A stretch of DNA of 64,000 nucleotides from Ottelia alismoides (lineage: Eukaryota; Streptophyta; Magnoliopsida; Alismatales; Hydrocharitaceae): positions 1-64,000 of the forward strand of contig JAZKJV010006937.1 in assembly GCA_037367405.1 (NCBI GenBank), written 5' to 3'. Every line of letters begins with the position of its first letter. Within the stretch, counting starts at the first letter, position 1. The notes under the pieces were generated by a model, which was given only the letters and a program-made list of their open reading frames with translations, was not told where the DNA came from and ran no database searches. Positions 1 to 12,343 of this stretch are shown here, piece by piece. Position numbers and translations under genes: made by a program.

Positions 1-714
1 TGACCTTATCGATGATTTCTTGTAGATACAGGATCCATCGTGGACGTCTGATGGATCAGGTGGGGGAGGCATGTAACACATGCAAGTCTCGAGGTACGAG
101 AATAACTTGCCTGTGTGATTTGATGACCACACGATGAAGTTTTGGAGGACTTCATCATAACGTATGAACAACTAAGGATGAGATTTACTGCATGAGGATA
201 TGGTGGCCGCATGTTCCCCTTAGCACAATAAAAGTGTTCGGCGATACTTGACAGAGTAGAGCTGCAACATCCTACGTAGGAGCGTGTGACCCACTGATGA
301 TGTGGCAAGATGACATGGAAGACGACATGGCATGTTGACGGAGCGGGTGACGTGGTGCCGGTTGTAGAAGGCAAAGGGCTTGCATGGAAGATGAAGAGCC
401 AAAACATGTGAAGAGTCATCTCGGGAGACGAAGGATCCTTGCATTCATTGTATATGTAATATTGTTGTCCCTTCGTATACTCCATGCTTGCGTATATATG
501 GAGGGATAGAGTTCACTTGCAAATAATACACTTGAGAGAGTCTTTTGCTAATAACAAGAGAAGGTTAGTGTCATTGCTCTTGTGTCATTGTGCGTTCAAG
601 CGGCGTGGTTATTCGGCATGCTGGTGTATGTCTACACACATAGGGGAGGGTTGGTTAGTTTGTAGGAAGCTTACGCCGTACATGTTAGTATCAAAAATTG
701 GTGTTGATATTTTA
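1..714. other. Left-edge stretch, no gene recognised; LTR-like character
   Basis: I see no convincing coding sequence here. The stretch lies just beyond the point where the neighbouring copia polyprotein stops being readable. A TATA-like string (tatatatgg) lies near 491, followed by a C/T-poor leader-like run. This could be part of a long terminal repeat, but no matching second copy is visible in the window. Confidence 0.3.
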
Positions 715-1644
715 CCCCTATGACACATGCCATCATGGAGTAATAATCAATAATAGATAGAAAGTATCTGACACCTCCCAAAGATGAAACCCATGAAGGG
801 CCCCAATAATCAGCATGGATGTAGTCGAGTGTTTCCTTCATCCTATGGATATCTTTGTTGAATTACTTTCGGTGTTGTTTTTCGAACATGTAATGTTTAC
901 AGAACTCCAGTTTGGATCCCTTGAGATCCTTGATAAGACCTTTTTTATTGAGGATATTCATCCCCATCTGACTCGTGTTCCAGCTACATATGACACAATT
1001 ATGACTCTGATATCACGGCTTGGGACACCACGACAATAGAACCTGCAACTGTAGACCCTTGCATGACGTATAAGGTCTTCTGCTTGTTGTCCTTGATAAC
1101 AATCACACCGCATTTGACAACTTGCATGACTCCATCTTTAGTGTTGTACTTATATTCTTTAGAGTCCAAGATTTCAAGGGGTATTAAGTTCTTCCTTAGA
1201 TCAGAAACATGTCGTACTTCTGTAACCGTCTTCATAACTCCATCATGCATCTTGATCTTTGCAGAGTCCATCCTACAATCTTGCATATTGCATGATTTCC
1301 CATAACGACGTTTCCACCGTCTATTTTCTCATATCTACAGAATCAATTTTCATTGGGAGTCATTTAATGAGAACAATATGAATCAAGAATCCATGTGTTA
1401 TCTGTCTCCTTTTGATCTGTGACGGTGAGAATCAGATTATCTTCGGAATCTACGCCTCTGGGCCACAACAACAATCGTGGCTTTGCCATTCTTCTTCATG
1501 CAGTCCTTCTAATGTCTAGGTTTCTTTACAGTAATTACAGATGTCCCTAGCGTTGTGATCCTTCGACTTGGTCTTCTGCTTTCCATTCTTCACGTTGCCA
1601 GAACTGGCATGACTTTTTTCATGAGTCATAACCAAACTTGCACC

Positions 1645-2449
1645 CATTGTTGTAAAAGTCGACCGACTAGTCGAGTCGGGAGAGGGGGAGAGGTATCCGA
1701 CTTTACTAAGCCTAGTCGACCATTAGTCGGTCAATCCAACTAATCAGGTCGACTATTCAACCGACTTTTACATAGAGTTTTTTGCATTCTTCAAATAACT
1801 GAGCTCGTTCCAATAACACACATTTCAAACTTGTTCACACAAACCAAGATAAGCAAGAAAATAAATTCTCTCTACATGTATAACCGAATTTCGTCCAAAA
1901 TCCATATGGACATATCAAAATACAACATAATTCAGAGATCTTGCTATCAACAGACTACTGGAGCTTATACGAGACCAATAAAAATAAAAAAGGAAATATG
2001 CGAGCCCCTCGTAAAGGATATTCAAGTGAATAAAATGCAGAATTTTTGTGTTTTGTGAGAACCAATGTAGCAATTTTTCTAGTACAAAATCCATTCACAC
2101 CAAAGCACATATAGTTGAGATGCAGAAATGCTTGAGCAGATCAAAGCTCCTTAATTTTTTTGGAGAATAGATTTTTTGTTTTTTTTTGTTTTTCTTATAG
2201 AAACTTATTCTAATATGTTTAATGTTATATGTAAAGTCAATTACTTCTTTTGTTTCATTATGATAGTATAGAAAATGTAATAATCTATGCAAATATATAA
2301 GAATATTATAAAAATAATAATTTATATATTTAAAAATCTAAAAATTTCAAAATTGACTCATGGCCTACTAAAATCCGATTAGTTGTCTGATTGCCGATTA
2401 ATCCTTAGTCAGTGACCCTGCTGACCGAGTACTGATTTTTGCAACCTTG
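1645..2449. mobile_element. hAT-like non-autonomous element, family A, copy 1 (in copia)
   Basis: The left end reads cattgttgtaaaagtcgac and the right end reads gatttttgcaaccttg, so the termini are inverted copies of CAAGGTTGYAAAAGTCG. The flanking 8-mers cttgcacc (1637-1644) and ccagcacc (2450-2457) match at 6 of 8 positions, as a decayed hAT target duplication would. The first 125 bases are themselves an inverted repeat, from gtaaaagtcg to cgacttttac, packed with the words GACTAGTCG and TTAGTCGG. From about 2155 on, the AT-rich body and the right end match the other family A copies. Bases 1773-2154 are extra in this copy. Confidence 0.7.
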
Positions 2450-3024
2450 CCAGCACCGTTAGAATCATGCATCCCAGTAGCCATATGTCGAAGTTCACAC
2501 GTATGCAAACTCATGCAAACTTCTTTTAGTGTTATCGATTCTCTTCCCATAATAAATGATGGAACAAAATTCTTATACGGTAATGGAAGAGAAACCAACA
2601 AAATCAATGTAGCATCCTCGTCTTCAATCTTAACATCCAACAAAAATGTATTTAAGCGATACCTTCCTACATGCGGAGAGAGAACATGTGTTGCGTCAAG
2701 AGCAACATGTTGGTCAGAGACCTCGTCGTGTATAGACTTTCGACTCTCAATCATAGACTGGTTGCAGAATCCTCATCGGCAACCTTCGTAATAATCTCGT
2801 CTGCCAAATATAGCATGATCGTCGAGTGCGCCTTTTCTTCCAGCACTGTCAACTCAGAGGGTTCGAGTGCCTTTGCCCGCTCTTGACCCAACGATGTCTA
2901 GATGCCCCCTGCTTCAGAAGGGTGTGCATCTTGATCTGTCATAGATTGAATTCGCTCTTTCTTTGAACTTCTTGATCTTCAGATTGTGCGACGTCGTCTT
3001 ATTTGATGATCCAAACAGAACCCG

Positions 3025-3036
3025 ATGCTCTGATAT
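3025..3036 (-). other. Primer-binding site (initiator tRNA-Met type)
   Basis: The minus strand reads TGATATCAGAGC, one base away from the copia consensus TGGTATCAGAGC that pairs with initiator tRNA-Met. Its place just inside the LTR fixes the element's orientation as minus. Confidence 0.85.
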
Positions 3037-3040
3037 CAGT

Positions 3041-3450
3041 TTATTGTGAATTGCATAAGCATGCACAAACAAGATCAATTAAATAAGCACGGAGACACGG
3101 ATTTACAAGGTTCGCTCATAACTGGGTTATGTCATTGGACGACAACGATCAATTTACTATGTGGAGAAAGAAGAGAGAGTACAGAGGATATTGAGAAGAT
3201 ACATAGATGGGATGGGGATGGGGATACAGTATGTGCTGGCCCTAAGGTCCCTTTTTATACTGCAACAGAAGAATACCGGTTGTATTCAGCAATGCAGCCA
3301 ACAGCTCTCAATCTCATCCAATCAGTATTCAGGAGGTGGATCAAGCATCTCAGCAATCCTGCCTAATTTCAGCCCATGAGAAGGTAGGATGAAGATCAAC
3401 CACATAGCAATCCATCCCAACAAACAGTTAGGATTCAAGTCATATCAACA
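3041..3450 (-). repeat. 5' LTR of the minus-strand copia element
   Basis: Read on the minus strand the repeat starts TGTTGATATGACTTG at 3450 and ends in ATTCACA at 3041, the usual TG...CA borders. A TATAAAAA box lies at 3259-3252 (minus). About 4 nt after the LTR end is a primer-binding site. No second copy of this LTR is visible in the window, so the 3' end of the element is lost or outside. Confidence 0.75.
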
Positions 3451-3689
3451 CAATGGATATCCTTCCATTACATTATGAGTTTGTCTTTTTGGAATGGTAT
3501 TCGTGGGTTTTTCCTGAATCACCTTGTTTCTTTCGGCCGTTGCAGGTGTTCACGTTTTCTACTTCTCTATGCCTTGGCAATAGAGAAAGGTGCATGTGTG
3601 TCTTACATCTGGTCAGATACTGTATAGTTGCCTACTTACGGATTTCTCATATCAACGTTACTGGAATTTTATCGGACTAATGGAAACGG

Positions 3690-4271
3690 TCAGCCTGCTC
3701 GACAGCCTGATGTTAGGTGGAGATCAATGGGTCTAGAGAGGAGGAGATTTCTTAGTAAAGAAGGCGTACAAGATGATGGTTAGCATACGTGAGCCATTTT
3801 CTGAGGAGATTAGCCATTTTGGAACATGAAAATCCCATCTCATATCAAGGTGTTCATGTGGTTTTTGAGACATGGCATACTCATTAGAGATAGATGGGCT
3901 CGAGTTTTCCGCAATGGTGGTAATTCTTGTACTCTTTGCTGTTTGGAAGTGGAATTGGCTAAACATCTTTTTTGGGCGCGATAAGGCTAGAGAGTCTTGG
4001 TTGGTGCTGGGTTCAGAGTGGCAGGATATTTGCAATCAGTCCTCTTTTTTGTAGTCACGCTGCAGTTCGCCTTTTTGTCAAAACATGGACAGATTGCTGA
4101 TTGCTGTTGTTTGGACACTTTGGCTAGCTCGGAATGGAGTTGTTTTTCATTCTGATCATTTTATGTGGAAGTTCATCATGCAAAGACTATCTTCGATTCT
4201 TAGCTTTTGTGCTGATTTTTTTAATTCATCAATTTGATTGTGCGGACACCTAAGAGTGTTCCCCACTTTTT
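3690..4271 (+). mobile_element. LINE (L1-type) 3' remnant: zinc-binding C-terminus of the reverse transcriptase ORF
   Basis: Translation across a few stops gives the plant LINE C-terminal pattern. A zf-RVT-like block (MKIPSHIKVFMWFLRHGIL, then CTLCC and LAKHLFW) lies at about 3826-3980. The terminal block VVWTLWLARNGVVFHSDHF lies at about 4105-4165. A T-rich tail resembling a LINE 3' end (gttccccacttttttgc) lies near 4256-4272. Endonuclease and polymerase domains are missing, consistent with 5' truncation. Confidence 0.75.
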
Positions 4272-4458
4272 TGCTTCAAAAATTTGTTATATACGATTTG
4301 ACTGTGTGCTTAGGTTGGAAACCGTGCTAGCAAAAATCCCCATTTCAAGTGCTAGATTAATAGTTGTAGGTGCAGTTTTGCTACTTACGCTGCGCTCTTA
4401 CTAGATGTTTTGTTTTGATCAACTGTTGGTCTTTCTGAGTATATTAACCTTACTGTAG

Positions 4459-7436
4459 ATTGGAAGGCTGGGCCGAATGGATTCAGATTTCTCTGCATTT
4501 CTGCATCATGCTGGAATACCTTCTATTGATATGTATTTTGGAAAAGGTAAATTTGAATTGTAAAGAAAGTTATCTCTGTCATATTTGTCATTGTTAAGAC
4601 AATCTGAAACGGCAATGTAATTAGTATTACATCTTACAAAACATAGACCTTTCCATTTTGTGAAAAAAAAATCTGCAGTACGTTGCCAAGAACTTTCCCC
4701 GACACTCTTATAGTTAAAAAGGATGACGTAATTCATGTCTTTTAGTTGACATATTAATTTTCTTACAGATTTTCCTGTCTATCACACGGCATTTGACTCG
4801 TATGATTGGATGGAGAAATATGGAGATCCTTTGTTTCAGCGGCATGTAACAGGTAAATTCTTAATGACGAAGAAATGACACACTTATGTCTATGATCAAA
4901 TGACATTTTATCTAATCCATCGATATTAATTCTATAAAAACCATTCGTCGTGTATGAATGATGGTCCTTTTTAGGAGTGTGCCGGTACAAAGATAGAAGT
5001 TGTCATTTTGTGACTTGGATGTCACCTGCTCATCTTGGAAGCATTACCAAAATGCATGTGAAATATAATTAACATGCAGTGTTCCAAAATGTGTTCCAAC
5101 TTGGAAGAGTGGCTTAGTGTTTGGTGCTTGAAACTGCCCCCTTCTGCGTGCTATGTAATTCCGGATATGTCTCATACATAAAATAAGAAAGTTGTTTTCC
5201 TCGCCACCTTGCAGTTGCGGAAATATGGGGACTTTTGGCTCTTAAGTTGGCTGATTCTCCGATATTACCCTTTGATTATGGCTCCTATGTCAGTCAATTG
5301 CAGGTGAGAAATGATCATACATGTTCATTCAATGGATTTGGTTTTTGTAGTTATATAATTCTTAGCTGCCTGTTACTTTTGTCTGTGAGGTTACTTGCGA
5401 AGTGAAATCATGTCATTGGGATCTCGATCGTTTGCCAAGTCAATCCCACCTCAAAACAAGTTATTGCGTATAATTTTCCCACAAATGCTCAAGCCCATGG
5501 ATCATTTTGAGCACCTAATCATTAGAAAGATGGCTTATAAATCGTAAATTTGAACAAGTTCCGCCCGCTCTGTTATTTCAACTAAGCGGGGCACTGTATC
5601 ACAGTTAATTTTCTTTCAGAAACGGGTTTATTAGCATTAGCATGCTAGGTAGATAATTGTAGATCTTAATATTGATACTATATATTGTTTTGCAGAATCA
5701 TGCAAATGCAATTAATGATTTGTTCCGAAACATATCTCTGCATCCCATAAATGCCTCCATTGACCAGTTTGCTACTGCCGTGAGTCAAGTGCAAACAGAA
5801 ACACAGGTAAGATGTCCATGCTTTTGTCATCTAAGTCCACCTGCGTTTTTCTTAACTAGAATTACCCATGCACAAAGCTCGCACAATCTGCTGCATATGT
5901 TTGGTTTGGCTACTTTTGGATCTAGTGTATCATCTTATCGTCAATTTTTGCTAGACGCTCTTTTAACAACTCAAGCTCATAACCTCCATGTCAATACTGT
6001 GTAAAAACCAGCATTGCACGGATGGGGTACAAGGACCCTTCATTTCTCTTATAATGTTGCTACGCTTTGCATCTGCCGCTTGTTTGGACATTAATACCGT
6101 TTAAGTATATCTTTGTATTTATGCATGCATATTCAGTAAAATGTTGGCAAACCATGCCCACACTTTTTGTGCTGATAGCCAGACATTCCCGTCAGTGATT
6201 TTTTAGATTTCCTCGGGCCCCTTTGCGGTTATCGGATAAAGATATTCTGTGCTAAATGATTTCAGGCAATGCGGGCATTGCTGAATCAAGCCGAAGTGGT
6301 TAGCGTGGATGTGGAGCGAAGGAAACGTTTTTTAAACGATCGTTTGATGCGTGCAGAGAGAGGATTTTTGGAAGCAGAGGGCCTTGACGGGAGGCCATGG
6401 TTTAAGCATACAGTGAGCACCCCTCTTAAAATAACCCGAATAGTCACTCTTTATACTTTGAGTTCGCCATCTCTGATACATTTAATAACTTTGGTTTCGA
6501 CTGGTTTTTCATATCGGTTGGGCCTGAATCGATGGGAGACAAACTCAAACTTATTAAGATAGAAGTTTTTGGATGCTTTTTGCGTCGTAACTCGTAACGT
6601 GCCATCAAATGCTGTATCATGTTTAACCAGTCAAGACTAATTTCCTAATAGTAGGACTGTGGGAATGATGAATTGGGTCAAACAGTAGTCTAATGCAGTC
6701 CTGGTGCATTGGATAAGATCCTTGATTGGATTAGAACAAATCTATTGGCGATCAAATGTTTTTGGTCATAACTTAACCACAAAAATGTGAATCCTGATAT
6801 TGACGAATAACGAATTGTGTCGGTCGGTAAACTGATGCAATTCCTAGGCATTAAAGCCCTGTTTATATTAGACCATATTGGAAGTTTTGCATTTTGCCTG
6901 CTGGAGGAATGGTATAGATGTTCCTTCTGGTGAAGATGTTCTGTTATTTTCGATGTCTGTTCTTGTATTTTTTTTTCTGGGGAATTAGTCCGTCGGTCTT
7001 GATCTCTCATCCTCTGGGGCTGAAGGCATGCTGCTCAATCACTAAACCAATTAAGTGGGTTCGTGTTCTTAGACTGTCACGAGGCAGAAACGTCTTCCTT
7101 ATCTAGATTTTCTCTCAACCTGTTTGAGTCTCTGCCTGTAAAACCCGTGAACAGATATGAAATAGAATTCTATTTTCACGCCAACTTGTGTTTTGGATTC
7201 TAATTTAGCTGCCTGTTGGTCTCAAGTGCACTTTTTCTTTATCGTCCGAGCAGGTGTACACTCCATCAGAAGATCATGATGGTAGTGCAGATGCATTCCC
7301 AGGCATTGTCGATTCCATTCGTCGATCCAAAGAGACGGTAAACAAAGATGGCGAGCTACATGTCTATTACGAGATCTGGAGGGTTGCTCATGCTATCCAA
7401 AGAGCTGCCCGCATTCTGAGCGGCGAACTAATTTGA
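4459..7436 (+). CDS. Glutamate carboxypeptidase II-like protein (AMP1/LAMP1 group), C-terminal exons; 5' end outside window
   Basis: Six exons are read at 4459-4546, 4769-4852, 5215-5303, 5696-5806, 6266-6412 and 7254-7436, all with GT-AG borders and one open frame, giving 233 residues to the TGA at 7434-7436. The first exon gives [19 protein letters not shown]. The second gives [14 protein letters not shown], whose histidine (residue 35 of the partial protein) matches a zinc ligand of the M28 GCPII family (His553 in human GCPII). The last three exons form the transferrin-receptor-like dimerisation domain, including [16 protein letters not shown] and [13 protein letters not shown]. Plant members are membrane-anchored ER proteins controlling meristem size and leaf initiation rate. 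The remaining metal-binding residues must lie in exons upstream of the window. I see no disabling change in these exons, so I take it as a functional gene cut by the window edge. AMP1 and LAMP1 cannot be told apart from this part alone. Confidence 0.93.
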
Positions 7437-9274
7437 GGTAAACAACGCCAACACTGGAGCAACTAACATATAGTTTTCGTTGATGTCTACGCGTACAATG
7501 CGAGGTTTGTACGTCTTCTGTGTGTATCTGCATATTCATACGTCTGGAACTCCCCCATTGTAATTTCCTGAAATATCTGATCCCAAAGGACTTCTGTTCC
7601 TTGAGGTTCGGCACATTTGATTGTAATTTTTTGTAGGTCTTGGTGTATAGATTTTATGTTCATGAATTAGTTAGATTATTGGGATGGATGAAATGAAAAG
7701 AACCTGAGTGCAAAACAAATTTAAAGGCAAAGATTAAAAAAAAACACTTGTCTTCTTCGCATGCTTTCCTTTCTTTTCGTTGATAAGCAATTGCCTATTT
7801 TCTACCCATATTATCTGGAAATATAATAGGTACACATTGGCCATTCTAGGAATAGAGGAATCTACTCTTGTCAGCATTTGTTTTACAAGACTATATAATT
7901 ATATTATAAAGTTTTTTCTATGCTACGTAAATGGTAATAGTTCAGGGTTTGTTTTGTAATTTAGTCTTTCTCATATAATAACAAAGCTGAGGAGATTGAT
8001 CTCGAAGACATAGTACACTTCAGGTCTCTTTTCTCATATAATATATTTGTTGTATATTACTCATGTAATAATTGTCTAAGCTGAGGTCATGTTATATTTT
8101 TAATCTTTTCTCCATATTTCTTGGATGTTGTGATCAAAATGACAGCAAAACTGATAAATAAAATTCAAGAAAGTCTAATCATCATAAATATATATATTTA
8201 AGTTAATGTTAAAGAAAAAAATAAAACTTGATTTTATTTTCAGATTTAATAATTTTCAACCTAATCTAAGTATAATGTGATGCGAACTTTATATAAAAAA
8301 ACATGATGTGTAATAAAATTTGCAAAATAAAATGATGGTTGATTCTTAATACGAGAGGCATTATGACATTACAACCACAAATTTATTACAAAATTTGAAT
8401 ACAATTTAAAAGATCATACATTCCACCAGTGTCGAAGGATTTTTTTCGCTTTGGGGGCCAACGACAAAGTCGTAAATTCGAGGCTAAACTATTGAGGCAT
8501 TATTGCTTATGTTATTTTGCAATTATTTATCGTTTTAATGTCTTTTAGATTTATTAATTCCACAATTTTGAAAAAGAACGACTCCAAAATTTTAAACACT
8601 AATATTTGAATTTTGCACAAACCACCCTATAAAACTTGTGATTTTAAACGAATATTCACGCAACCATTATATTAATAATAACGCATTTTCAACAAGTATA
8701 TATGTATCCGATCCACCATTGTACGTGTATTATGCAAATTTTAACATTCGTGTTTTGATCCTTTTTTAAAACAGATATGAATAACACTTTAACATCGGAG
8801 GTACATGTATGAGACGGATCCTTACGTAGTCACGTGTGATGGTGTAATATAGCACGTGCTCTAATGCTGGGGTCCATGGGGATCGGACAATCGTCATAGG
8901 AGGTCGGAGATGGTCAGTCCTCGATGAGGATCGTCCAAATCACTATAAGAGGAATCCATGTGTTACAGTACATGTTGTATTACAACAAAGGATCCGTCTT
9001 GCTAGAAAAATGTGCGGAGCTGATAACAACCTCCTTTAAGGTTTTAAAAAATCAATATGGACATCAAATTTGGTAGGTTTGGGTTTTTGACTTTTATAGC
9101 GGGATTAAAGAGACCACTTGCTCGAAACAGTGACGATGCCAACGGTTCATAAAATCAGAAGATTGTTCGTTTGATTCGTATGGTTCAACTAGGTCGCATC
9201 AAGTTAGAACACTGTATCATATAAATACATTGGAAAAATACTGGATCATATCTTTGGAGGATTTGTACATTGGT
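7437..9274. other. 3' flank of the carboxypeptidase gene and AT-rich intergenic DNA
   Basis: The first 230 bases are presumably 3' UTR; no canonical AATAAA is seen. The rest is AT-rich with no open frame or recognised repeat. Confidence 0.4.
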
Positions 9275-9354
9275 GTTCTTCCCATGTTTTTCAAATAACA
9301 CTTACACCCTTTTTTTATAATTACATATATATATACACCTATGTTTTTATAAAG

Positions 9355-9720
9355 GGTCATATGTGGCTGCCCCGCCTTATTTGGGCAATTTTTTTATTTT
9401 TTTTGAAAAATAACACCATGCACATTCATCCCTAAAGCCCTCCTATATACCATTCGAATTTCGTCAGAAACAGAGACTCCTACGGCCTCCATCCGGACAG
9501 TAATTTTTTAACGGTAACAGGATTTTTTTAAATCGATATCATCGAGATGGAGGCCGTAGGAGTCTCTGTTTCTGACGAAATTCGAATGGCATATAGGAGG
9601 GATATATGGATGAATATACATGATTTTATTTTTCAAACAAAAAATAAAAAAGAGGCCGAAAAATGGGGCGGGGGCAGCCATGTTGGCTACCCCAGGGGGC
9701 AGCCCCATTTTTTCCTTTTA
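9355..9720. mobile_element. Foldback (hairpin) element, copy 1
   Basis: The left arm 9439-9492 and right arm 9547-9600 are 54-base inverted copies with one mismatch, separated by a 54-base spacer. Weaker pairing continues outward to a terminal block like ggctgccccgcc on the left and ggggcgggggcagcc on the right. The hairpin sits inside a larger weak inverted repeat: left flank near 9278-9315 (atgtttttcaaataacactt), right flank near 9885-9925. Two related copies lie at 14985-15280 and 15295-15622. It has no coding potential. Confidence 0.8.
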
Positions 9721-9925
9721 TAAAACACATGGTAATAGTCTTTAATATACTTGTCCTCATATATTATTATGAACACATGGTAGCCGTATTTTATTAGTAC
9801 ACTTGTGCTCATATATTATACCAATATAAATATAATATTATATTTTTTAAAGAATATAGAAGCACAAGAGAAATTGCTAAAACATAGGGGTATAAATGTT
9901 ATTAGAAAAACAGAAAGGGATATGA

Positions 9926-10065
9926 TAACATATTTTGTAAAATTCATATAAATACATATATGTGATGTATAAAATTAACAAATTCAAAACTATTTAAACT
10001 ATAATCCAAGACACCAACATCTTCTTCGTTCATTGTTTGAACTAGATAACCTCATGAATAAAGTG

Positions 10066-10107
<42 letters not shown>

Positions 10108-11015
10108 ATGCTCCTATGACAAATAGGGAGAGGCAATATTGAGTCACTAGCACATGTCTAGGGAGAAGAGATAAAGGAATACTATACTATAGGTTAGAAA
10201 GACGGATTATGAATAAAATTTAAAAGTTTGCATTTTAATACATTTTTAGATTTTTTGTCGAGAAATGGATGTCTGGACCATTAATTTGATTCATGGTTCA
10301 ATCAGATTTTGACCTTACATACTTCTACAAAGATAGTGTGGTTACATGTGACTTTTTTTTGGAAGTATCTTTATTTTAAGAACAAACTTCGTTATGTAAT
10401 GTGTAGAGATGAGATGCAATGTTCACTCAGCTTAGTTAGACTAACTTGATGAATTTATTATTCATCGCTACCTCATGCTTAAATTTTGTTGTCTCGAGAG
10501 AGATAATTATTAAAAAAGAAATAGGAAATTGGAAATAAAAAAAAAAGCATAAACATGGTTTGCAATAGACACGCTCACAGAGTTTTTATGACTCTCATCC
10601 AAGCTTAAACAATAACATATGCAGAGTGAGTTGACCTCTGGATTAATGATTTGTTAGACTTCCTTTAGACTCAAGCATTCAATTCAACAATGATCAAGTT
10701 TTACTAATTTCAGTTGATTCCATTTTAGACTAAGTCATATCATCATGGTCAACATATATATTTCTGTAACATTGAGTGAATTTTGAACCATGTATGGAAG
10801 TTATAGTTCTTTCGAGTGCGTGAAACGAGACGACTGACCAATCTAGACCAATGTACATGCAGATTTCCGTAATAAAAACATCCATTCTATAAGCAGAAAA
10901 TGGAGCAGAATTGTGGAGAATTGAGATTTTTCTTGGGGGTTTTCTGAAGACTGCTTTGGTCTATTGCTTTCATTTTTCCCTTTTTACGAGACATGATATC
11001 AGGCTTCTTTAGTTG
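9926..11015. other. Intergenic AT-rich DNA with (GA)n microsatellite
   Basis: A GA dinucleotide run lies at about 10069-10107. I see no gene or recognised element otherwise. Confidence 0.4.
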
Positions 11016-11024
11016 TTTCTAAAT

Positions 11025-12343
11025 GGGATTTTATCACTTGTGTCCTTCCGAGATATCACAATATCAGTTATGCCCCTATCTTTTTGGTAATATCAATTGT
11101 GCCCCTCACTTTTTGCTATTTTATCACTTGTACCCCTCGAGTTAGTGACCGTCCATCCCAAACGCAAAGTAACATTAACTTTAGGGACACATCAGGAATT
11201 AAATGAAAACAAATGAATTGAAAAGCCCAACCATTATTCATCTTCCTCCTCCCTCCTCTTCCCTCCTCTTCATCTTCTCATCCTCCTGCCCCTACCTCCT
11301 CCCCCCGCCCCTGCTGCGCCCGCAGGCCCCCGCAACCCCGCGCCTCCCCCTTGCCCCGCCGACCCGCCCAGGCGCTCCGCCCTAGGTCTCCCCTCCGCCC
11401 CCCTTGCCCCCACCACGAGTTGCCCCCTTGCCCCTCCAGCAGGCCCCTCCGCCCCCGCACCTCCCATCCGGCCCTCGCACTTCACTCCCGCAGCTCCCCC
11501 CTCTGCCCCCCGCCCCGCCCCCCTCCGCCCCTATCACCGCCGCCCCCGCGCCCAGGTTGCAACCCCTCCCACCTCCGCCCCGCAGCCCCTGCCCCCGCGC
11601 CCCCCAAGTCGCAGCCCCTCCGCCCCCCGCAACCCCTGTCCCCCCCCCCCCCCCCCCTCCGCCCCCCGCAGCCCCTGCCACCGCCTCCCCTGCGCCCAGG
11701 TCGTAGCCCCTCCCACCTCCGCAGCCCCTGCCCTCGCGCCCCCCCAGTCGCAGCCCCTCTCTCCTCCGCCCCCCGCAACCCCTGTCCCCACCGCCCCCCT
11801 GCGACCCCCCTCCGTCCCCCGCAGCCCCTGCCTCCGCTCCCAGGTCGCAGACCCTCCCCCCTCTGCCCCCCGCAGCCCCTGCCCCCGTCGCCCCCGCGCC
11901 CAGGTCACCCCACACCTCCTCCTCAAGCTGCAGTTTTTGTTAAATTAAGATACATTTTTGACTAATTGATTCATAAAAATTCATCAAAAAATCAATAAAA
12001 TTCACCGTTTGATCCGTAATGAGTGATACGTCCGTGAAAATGCAAAAAAAATTAGAGATTCAATAGATGCATGAAGGTGTCACTAAGAGAGAGAAATTAT
12101 GAGGAGAAAGGAAGAAGAACAAGTGGATGAGGAAGGAGATAAAGAGGTCTGGACAATAATACCCCTCTTAACTGCACCAAAGTTTGATGAAACCATGGTT
12201 AAGTCAACTCATTGACGGTCAATCTGGCGGAAGGGCACAACTGATGACGGAGCAAGAAGTGAGGGGCACAACTGATATTACCAAAAAGATAGGGGCATAA
12301 CTGATATTGCAATATCTCGGAGGGGCACAAGTGATAAAATCCC
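11025..12343. mobile_element. Mutator-like element with about 90-bp terminal inverted repeats and a C-rich core
   Basis: The left end starts gggattttatcacttgtg and the right end is its inverted copy, caagtgataaaatccc. The similarity continues about 90 bases through the words atatcagttatgcccc and atctttttggtaatatca. Flanking 9-mers tttctaaat (11016-11024) and tttctttat (12344-12352) match at 7 of 9 positions, fitting a Mutator-type 9-bp target duplication. The core (about 11250-11930) is an extreme C-rich minisatellite built from variants of ccgcagcccctgcc, including a run of 17 C at 11641-11657. It gives long proline-rich open frames in several frames, which I read as a composition effect. 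No transposase is present. Confidence 0.75.
11250..11930. repeat. C-rich minisatellite inside the Mutator-like element
   Basis: Degenerate units of roughly 40-60 bases repeat the words cgcagcccctgcc and cgcccaggtcgcagcc. All six frames are open over long distances because stop codons are rare in this composition. The G-rich minus strand has many runs of four or more G and could form G-quadruplexes. Confidence 0.75.

Larger units (their letters stand above)
715..3450 (-). mobile_element. Degenerate Ty1/copia retrotransposon, 5' half (LTR, PBS, gag, pre-integrase, start of integrase)
   Basis: Read on the minus strand, the order is LTR (3450-3041), primer-binding site (3036-3025), gag (about 2990-2450), GAG-pre-integrase (about 1300-1000) and the start of the integrase core (about 960-715). 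Gag is recognisable by the SLPLPYKNF-like block with conserved spacing (about 2580). The pre-integrase part carries VRHVSDLRKNL and LYVMQGSTV. The integrase part reads LDYIHADYWGP then SLGGVRYFLSIID. Several stops and frameshifts make it non-functional, and reverse transcriptase and RNase H are absent. A hAT-like element (1645-2449) interrupts it between gag and pre-integrase. It lies upstream of the carboxypeptidase exons, probably inside one of that gene's introns, but the 5' exons are not visible to prove this. Confidence 0.85.

Noticed and set aside
5672..6004. 110-codon open frame as a separate gene
   Set aside because: Its first part is a carboxypeptidase exon (5696-5806) read on into the following intron.
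11351..11965. Long proline-rich open frames on both strands
   Set aside because: They are open in nearly every frame because the C-rich minisatellite lacks stop codons. They lie wholly inside a Mutator-like element and show no domain.
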